64,000 bases of DNA, from assembly GCA_023014485.1 (NCBI GenBank), contig JAJOZX010002576.1, forward strand, positions 570,858 to 634,857, written 5' to 3'. Both the position numbers and the translations under genes were made by a program. Origin of the DNA: Bathynomus jamesi (lineage: Eukaryota > Arthropoda > Malacostraca > Isopoda > Cirolanidae). Every line of letters starts with the position of its first letter. Position 1 is the stretch's first letter. The notes under the pieces were generated by a model. That model saw only the letters and a list, made by a program, of their open reading frames with translations. It was not told the origin of the DNA and searched no databases. This document shows positions 58,468 through 64,000 of the stretch, piece after piece.

Positions 58468-58608
58468 TATAGTTTCGAACTTGTTATTAATTTCAATGTT
58501 CCTTAGGATGTCATTAGACGAATGCGCTTGAGCACTATTTCGTGTTTTCTTTTTCCTTCGTGGTTATTTTCATCATAAATATTATTCACGTGTTACTTTC
58601 GTGAAATA

Positions 58609-58609
<1 letters not shown>

Positions 58610-58641
<32 letters not shown>

Positions 58642-58645
58642 TTAT

Positions 58646-58694
<49 letters not shown>
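58610..58694. repeat. (TA)n microsatellite
   Basis: Interrupted TA array bordering the right end of Penelope-like element 2. Confidence 0.96.
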
Positions 58695-58697
<3 letters not shown>

Positions 58698-58934
58698 GGC
58701 AAGTTGTTCTTGTATACGATAAACTGAATATAGAATACTAGACACTGTAAGCAGTAAAGTTTCGTATGACGTAAAACTTTTAGACCGTCTGATTACATAC
58801 TACATTTCAAAGTAGGTTTAGGAATGAGTCCTTTCAGAATTAGGTTCCAAATTGGGGACCGCATACACACTAACCGGGAACGTACTGGCTCTCTTTTTGA
58901 CCCTATACACCTAAAACCTATAGAAAAAAAGGGA

Positions 58935-59121
58935 GCAAGTATAGTTTACATCCCCCTGTGGTGCCTAGTGTAGTTTACGTTCCCCTACATTATCCTAGTG
59001 TAGTTTACGTTCCCCTACATTATCCTAGTGTAGTTTGCGTTCCCCAACTTTGTCCGCGTATACCTAATCAAATAAAACGTTAAAACTAACGAAAATATTA
59101 CGACTTTACCTAACCAATCGT

Positions 59122-59184
<63 letters not shown>

Positions 59185-59325
59185 CGATTGGTTAGGTTAA
59201 GTCGTAATATTTTCGTTAGTTTTAACGTTTTATTTGACGGATTCATTTAAAAAATGTCTCCAAAAGCTCCTAGTGTAGTTTACGTTCCCCAACTTTGACC
59301 GAGTGTAGTTTATGTCCCTTTTGCG
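58935..59325. repeat. Minisatellite split by a hairpin core with (TA)n loop, locus 6
   Basis: Tandem 30-33 bp units (CTAGTGTAGTTTACGTTCCC) lie at 58960-59050 and resume in the same direction at 59270-59325. Between them, AACGTTAAAACTAACGAAAA and its complement flank CCTAACCAATCGTC arms with a (TA)n loop (59126-59177). Outermost, GGGAGCAAGT and its complement add one more inverted pair. Confidence 0.85.
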
Positions 59326-59586
59326 TCAGTACACTTGCTCCCAAAAAAGAAACCAATATATGCGGTCACTGTTAGGAACCCTTTATTATTCGAAACATTT
59401 TTACAAACAAAAAAAAAAAAAAAATTTATATCCCTCCATTTGAATGATTTGGAACTTTATTTACTCTTGACGAATCTCTCATTGAATCGCAAATAAAATC
59501 TTCAGAATTATAGGTATAATAATTTGCAGTGGAAACACTGGACTTTTTTTTGGAGTGTATGTGAATATTTTGTTTAGTTTTTGATT

Positions 59587-59745
59587 GGTTTGTTTAACTT
59601 CCTTCGCAACATCTAAGGTCATGTGACGGAGGAGACCTACGGCTTTAAGTAGGATCCGAACCACGAGTCGTTACATAATCTGGACGCCGAGGACAGTCCC
59701 CCATTCGACTATAACCCAGACCATTTAATGTTTCGTATCTTTCCT
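59587..59745 (-). mobile_element. SINE-3: 5S rRNA-derived SINE, diverged copy
   Basis: TTTAACTTCCTTCGCAACAT, GTCATGTGACGGAGGAGACC and GGATCCGAACCACGAGTCG match the family. The 5S-like part survives as GGTCTGGGTTATAGTCGAAT (minus strand) with substitutions. Confidence 0.8.
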
Positions 59746-59866
59746 GATCGACGGAAACAAGTGTTACGTTAGTGGCCAAGACATAGCTCGTGTATGTGGA
59801 TATTTTATCTCTTTTCCTTCATAATAAGTTTTATACGATTCAATGAAAGAATGAAGTAGTTTTTTT

Positions 59867-60068
59867 GGATCACCTGAAGATCAGGGCCTCCAGTCTTCTT
59901 TAGTTAGCCTTATAAGGCTAACTAACGAAAATATCACGTCTAACCTAACCGATCGTCAATGGCGTACAGTTGACCTAACGATTGGTTAGGTTAGGTCGTG
60001 ATATTTTCGTTAGTTAGCCTTATAAAGCTAACTAAAGAAGGCTGGGGGCCCTGATCTTCAGGTGATCC
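59867..60068. mobile_element. GGATC-type palindromic element, hairpin core locus 7
   Basis: GGATCACCTGAAGATCAGGG on both ends in inverted orientation. GTTTTTTT (59859-59866) and GTTTTCTT (60069-60076) are an 8-bp duplication with one mismatch. Arms continue through GCCTTATAAGGC into ACGAAAATATCACG, homologous to 52004-52206, but the outer 25 bases differ in both arms together. Confidence 0.92.
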
Positions 60069-60076
60069 GTTTTCTT

Positions 60077-60559
60077 ATATCACGGAATACAAAATGCAAA
60101 TGTAATGAAGGATATGTTAAATAGTCTTCTATCCCGTTTGCTTTATATTAAAAATTTAAACTTATATTTTCTGAACGGGGTAGTACACAAATTTTAAAAT
60201 ATTTTTATTAATCCTGAATGACTTTTAAATCCATTCATTGTAAAATGCAACAACCTAGCCAAGAACTGTCCAAAGCCCGCCTGAGAAGTGTATGGGGAGC
60301 AGTGACGAGCTCGTTGCGCGTAATTTGGCTCGACTCAGCTCTCCTTTAAAAAGTCACATTACCGGTCTTCTCATTGCCCTCAGTTGGAGGAAGGACATAA
60401 AACTGATCAACCAACCAACCAATATAAAATTCATTCGATATAATAATAGCGTACTTCATATTTCGTTACATCGTTCGAAATCGCTGAAAGTCGCGTATGG
60501 GATACCATTGGCTACTTTTCTTTAACTCCTTATCCGTCTTTCAACCACTGTCCAGCCGG
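60077..60559. other. No gene recognised
   Basis: A stretch of more even composition (60240-60420) ends in AACCAACCAACC and could be an unclassified SINE. Confidence 0.35.
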
Positions 60560-60761
60560 CAGTGGTTGGCAATCTCTGACCCGCGGGTCAATTGTAGTAT
60601 ATAGTATATATAAAATAATGAATATTATTACAAGAAGAGTGGTTTTTATTTTAAAATGTCCAGAAAATAGTGGATTTTTATTTAAATTTTGAACACTGAC
60701 CCATTATCAAATTACCAATAAATCAAATTGACCCACTTTCAAAAAAGGTTGCCTACCACTG
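60560..60761. mobile_element. hAT MITE
   Basis: CAGTGGTTGGCAATCTCTGA and CAGTGGTAGGCAACCTTTTT (read inward), with GACCCGCGGGTC near the left end. GTCCAGC occurs on both sides but is offset by two bases on the left. Confidence 0.8.
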
Positions 60762-60989
60762 GTCCAGCGTATACAGTATGCTCAGAGAACCCGAGTAAGA
60801 GTGGAGAGGAAAAATACTTGGTTACATCAATCAAATACATAATTTATTTGCTATCTATCAGCTATTTCAAACACCCGATTCAACCATATAATGACGTATT
60901 TGGTAAAACACTGAACTAGCAAGTACAATCATAGTTTTATTAACTATTTGTATTGTTTGGTAAAGAATTAATTATATCTTTGGTTGCAA

Positions 60990-62190
60990 CCAAGTGTTTT
61001 TCCCTCTAAACCTTTTAAGAAAATGAAAAGGTTTATTGGCAGACTATAGTCCATATGACAGATATTATTAATACAATGACAGTTCACATACTAAGGATAA
61101 AAATATATACAACTGATTAGAAATAATACTGTAATGTCGAAGTTAAGTGGAGCTACAGACAGACGTTTTCGTACCAAGAATTCCATAGCTTAGAGCAGTG
61201 CTGTCCAACTTCTATAAAGCGCGGCCAAGATGTTGCCTATAATCATACACTGTTGGTTAATACGACTTAGGAACCCGCTGAATGTTGTTCTCTCTACAAG
61301 AAGTGACAAAATAGGGAAGAAAATTCAGAATGAAATTTGGCAAAATTCCATTCCGCGGGCCGCAAGTTGGACAGCGCTGGCTTAGAGGATAAATGGCAGG
61401 ACTCATGGATAGCTTGGATAATCGGGTTGATTGATTTTTTAATTCTTTGAGCACGTCTTGTTACGTACGGGAAGCTCGGGACATTGCGGGTAGCCAACAT
61501 TTGCGAAGCTGAGCATCTCGCGCGGTAATTTATGTAAGAGTCTAAAAGACCTGTTGTACAGCAAATTTAGGGTTCTGCCAGAACCTTTTCTATAATTTAC
61601 CAAGAGTTGCTGTCCGTATATATTACTACAGAAGGTACGAAAGAGAGTGTCTTTAGCTTCACTTGTACAGAACCGAAAGTTCCTTATAGTCATATTCGCT
61701 TTAGCACAAAGGCTTCGAGATTTTCTTATATCCGAGTCATCACTCAAGGAGCTGGTAATAGTTTAACCCAACTTAAACTCTTGTACTTCCTCAATTACTT
61801 CACCTTTCATCTTAAACATAATGTCAGCTGGCTGATTATAGCTTTTAGGGTGAAATTGCATAACCTTAGTTTTTGTAACATTAAAAAGAATATCATGTTT
61901 CTGTGAATACACTTCACAGACTTTTAGTAGCCGGACTTATTAACACCATATCATCGGCATAAACTAAGTTATTTATCCTTGTGTTATCTATACAACATCT
62001 CACTGTTGCCTCATTAAGTGAAGCAATTAATCTGTCAATATACACATTAAATAGCATAGGGGAGAGCAAGGAGCCTTGTCTCACCCCGCAAGAGGAGCCA
62101 AAGCATTCGGATAGTACATTGTCCCACCTAACGTTAAAAGATTGGTGGAAATACCAAAATTTCAATAAATTTAATAGTATTAAGTGATAT
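60990..62190 (-). pseudogene. LINE-D reverse transcriptase remnant
   Basis: The minus strand reads SSCGVRQGSLLSPMLFNVYI, then TRINNLVYADDMVLISP with an intact YADD box (about 61930-61950). Further on are RSLCAKANMTIRNFRFCTSE, LLYNRSFRLLHKLPREMLSF and NVPSFPYVTRRAQRI. The C-terminal SKLWNSWYENV lies beyond the hAT MITE at 61196-61379. The YADDM motif and C-terminal NVPSF stretch mark a LINE family different from the three others. Several frame changes. Confidence 0.88.
61196..61379. mobile_element. hAT MITE with perfect TSD
   Basis: CAGTGCTGTCCAACTTCTAT and CAGCGCTGTCCAACTTGCGG (read inward). GCTTAGAG is duplicated at 61188-61195 and 61380-61387. It interrupts LINE-D. Confidence 0.94.
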
Positions 62191-62214
62191 TTTCTTATTA
62201 AGAAATCGGTATTA

Positions 62215-62505
62215 AAAATAGGGGTACTTTCCTGTTATCCCGGACACCAGACTTTTTGCCAGTTGCCAGACTTCAATTTTGACACAGAATATTTTCGTTA
62301 AAACTAACGAAAATATCACGACTTAACCTAACCAATTATCAAGGGCGTACAGTTTACCTAACAGGGCATTCAATTAACCTAATTAGTTGGTAGGGTTAGG
62401 TTAAGTCGTAATATTTTCGTTAGTTTTAACGAAAATATTCTGTGTCAAAATTGAAATCTGGCAACTGACAAAAAGTCTGGGGTCCGGGATAACAGGAAAA
62501 TACCA
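62215..62505. mobile_element. Palindromic element, hairpin core locus 8
   Basis: Arms of about 110 bp share TTTCCTGTTATCCCGGAC, GACTTTTTGCCAGTTGCCAG and TTGACACAGAATATTTTCGT, and the core AACGAAAATATCACGACTTA follows. AAATCGGTATTA lies at 62203-62214 and 62506-62517, a 12-bp direct repeat that may be the target duplication. Confidence 0.87.
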
Positions 62506-62804
62506 AAATCGGTATTAAGTTAATACAAATTTTTTAGTTAAGGATCTCTTTTTTAGTAACTTTAAAGAACGGATTACGAAGCCTATTTTTTTTGTTTTTA
62601 TTGAAATACATTATACGAAATTACTCTTGAGTTCGTCTTTCGCTTTAATAATGCTTTAATGTTTTATTTATTTAAAGAACATTATAAATAATACATTTAA
62701 TTCCTTGGTTCTTGATTTCTTTAAAAATTATTAATAGAGAAGAGTGGATTGAGAATGAGGAGGAAGGGGGGGGTTGGAGGGGAGAGTGTCTATATAGTGT
62801 CAAC

Positions 62805-62828
62805 CCCACCCCCCCCCCCCCCCCCCCC
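62805..62828. repeat. Poly-C tract
   Basis: Run of C interrupted only by one A; a complementary G-rich stretch lies at 62766-62780. Confidence 0.95.
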
Positions 62829-62971
62829 GAATGAAGGAGGAAGTAACGGTCCACAGAGATTGAAAGTTTTGCTACATTTTTAAACTACTTGCAATTTTTT
62901 ATTCTCGTCTGAATCTTTAACTATTCAAGGCAATGAAATTAAAATGAATAACTTCAACATTTGGACTAAAC

Positions 62972-63017
62972 GCTATTATTATTATTATTATTATTATTAT
63001 TGTTATTATTATTATTA
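62972..63017. repeat. (ATT)n microsatellite
   Basis: ATT/GTT array. Confidence 0.95.
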
Positions 63018-63096
63018 TATGTATATATGTAATATTAACTTTTGTGTACATTAATACTGTCATTATTATATATGATAATATATGCATATTTTTCCG

Positions 63097-63260
63097 TGTC
63101 TCATCTACCCTGTGAGCAGTCCAGCATGCTCTCAAACACACACTCTCTCTCTCTCTCTCTTCTTCACTACACATACATGCATTTTACACACTACACAAAC
63201 TTTCAAAATCTATAAAAAATAAATGGCATCGTGAGCCTTGGAGACCTTATTTGATTTCGG
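63097..63260. repeat. Interspersed repeat, second copy of the 49.86-50.03 kb type
   Basis: GTGTCTCATCTACCCTGTGA, CATGCTCTCAAACACA and GTGAGCCTTGGAGACC parallel the first copy, with a (CT)n expansion inside. Confidence 0.65.
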
Positions 63261-63284
63261 CTATTTCCTTTATATTTATATGTA

Positions 63285-63319
63285 TATCTATCTATCTGTC
63301 TATCTATCTATCTATTATT

Positions 63320-63381
<62 letters not shown>
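63285..63381. repeat. (CTAT)n and (TA)n microsatellites
   Basis: CTAT units followed by a long TA run that abuts the terminal palindrome. Confidence 0.96.
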
Positions 63382-63384
<3 letters not shown>

Positions 63385-63429
63385 TGAACAGAAGAATCAA
63401 CACAACGGCAAACATTTTCATTTATTTGT

Positions 63430-63475
63430 ACATCAGACGTTTCGACAAATCTTTTGTCATCATCAGTGAGTTAAG
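63430..63475 (-). ncRNA. Hammerhead-ribozyme-like motif
   Basis: Minus strand: CTGATGA, then a 6-bp stem GACAAA/TTTGTC with a 3-nt loop, then GAAAC and GTC. These are the conserved hammerhead blocks in the right order. One extra U lies between CUGAUGA and the stem, and stem III is minimal, as reported for Penelope-like element ribozymes. Confidence 0.6.
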
Positions 63476-63943
63476 TCTTAAAACCTTAAAACAAAATTGA
63501 AAAGTGAAAGTTACATCAATACAATATTAAAACCATTAAAATTAAAACCTTAAAGCAAAATGAAAATTGCATCAATACAAAATTAAAATCATTTAAATTT
63601 TATCACTATAAAACTAAAATTAAATTAAATTTCATCACTATAAAAACTAAAATTAAATTACCCCAATAGGTAAATACACAATGTTTACATCCACCTCCTT
63701 AGACTTGCCAAGTAGGGAGGTGGATGTAAACATTGTGTATTTACCTATTGGGGTAATTTAATTTTAGTTTTTATAGTGATGAAATTTAATTTAATTTTAG
63801 TTTTTATAGTGATAAAATTTAAATGATTTTAATTTTGTATTGATGCAATTTTCATTTTGCTTTAAGGTTTTAATTTTAATGTTTTAATATTGTTTGATGT
63901 AACTTTCACTTTTCAATTTTGTTTTAAGGTTTTAAGAACTTAA

Positions 63944-63989
63944 CTCACTGATGATGACAAAAGATTTGTCGAAACGTCTGATGTAAAAT
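63944..63989 (+). ncRNA. Hammerhead-ribozyme-like motif, mirror copy
   Basis: Identical core to 63430-63475 in the other arm: CTGATGA at 63948, stem II 63956-63961/63965-63970, GAAA at 63971-63974, GTC at 63976-63978. The flanks TCA and TGA could form a short stem I. Confidence 0.6.
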
Positions 63990-64000
63990 AAATGAAAATG

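Larger units (their letters stand above)
55397..58606 (+). mobile_element. Penelope-like element 2 with inverted terminal segments and two insertions
   Basis: The left end contains GATGAAAATAACCACGAAGG and AAAACACGAAATAG. The right end (58540-58577) carries the same sequence inverted, a structure known for Penelope-like elements. Both ends abut (TA)n. Between them lie RT and GIY-YIG coding pieces, a hAT MITE (56188-56664) and a mariner-like element (56892-58467). Without these two the element is about 1.15 kb and strongly 5'-truncated. Confidence 0.85.
63395..64000. mobile_element. Palindrome of about 600 bp with ribozyme-like ends
   Basis: The left half (63395-63705) is the near-perfect complement of the right half (63706 to the window end), with its axis near GACTTGCCAAGTAGG. 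Internal tandem-like units (TTTATAGTGATGAAATTTAA) occur in each arm. The structure begins at a (TA)n array and may continue past the window edge. It resembles inverted terminal segments of a Penelope-like element lacking its coding part. Confidence 0.88.

Overview
The window is repeat-dominated, AT-rich nuclear DNA of an animal, most likely an arthropod. The clues are TTAGG/CCTAA telomere-type tracts (about 10.87, 15.2, 31.12 and 33.26 kb), many long (TA)n, (CA)n and (GA)n microsatellites, and arthropod-style LINE, Tc1/mariner, hAT and Penelope-like elements. A decapod or other crustacean is one possibility, but the sequence does not settle the taxon. I find no convincing host gene, rRNA gene or functional tRNA gene. 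Nearly every recognisable reading frame belongs to a decayed transposable element.

Layout. 0-4.3 kb: a minisatellite that grew out of a LINE reverse-transcriptase gene, then a minus-strand LINE split by a hAT element with a perfect 8-bp target duplication and by a second LINE fragment. 5.7-7.0 kb: a Tc1-like element. 8.3-9.5 kb: five tRNA-headed SINE units, two in one orientation and three in the other. 13-19 kb: short palindromic elements, tRNA-type SINEs and 5S-rRNA-derived SINEs. 19.2-20.8 kb: the best preserved LINE reverse transcriptase. 22-25 kb: hAT MITEs and a foldback mariner whose arms are two inverted copies of the transposase 3' end. 26.6-32.7 kb: a second LINE family, a Penelope-like element with a GIY-YIG domain, and a third LINE holding three palindromic insertions. 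34-37 kb: minisatellites, RTE-like 3' tails and a CTAC array inside a palindromic repeat. 40.8-43.6 kb: more palindromes and SINE pairs separated by (TA)n.

44.3-54.5 kb is one LINE copy carrying at least eight later insertions. One stack is four levels deep: LINE, then Tc1-A, then Tc1-B, then hAT. 55.4-58.6 kb is a Penelope-like element containing a young hAT MITE and a 1.6-kb mariner-like element. 59-64 kb holds more hairpin elements, a fourth LINE, and a palindrome of about 600 bp with a hammerhead-ribozyme-like motif near each end.

The most unusual property is the density of long inverted repeats: about 25 palindromic structures in 64 kb. Several share GGATC...GATCC ends, 8-bp target duplications and a common hairpin core (CGAAAATATCACGACTTAAC followed by CTAACC) that recurs at eight loci. 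The two arms of one copy resemble each other more than they resemble another copy. I think this is the best candidate for an undescribed element family.
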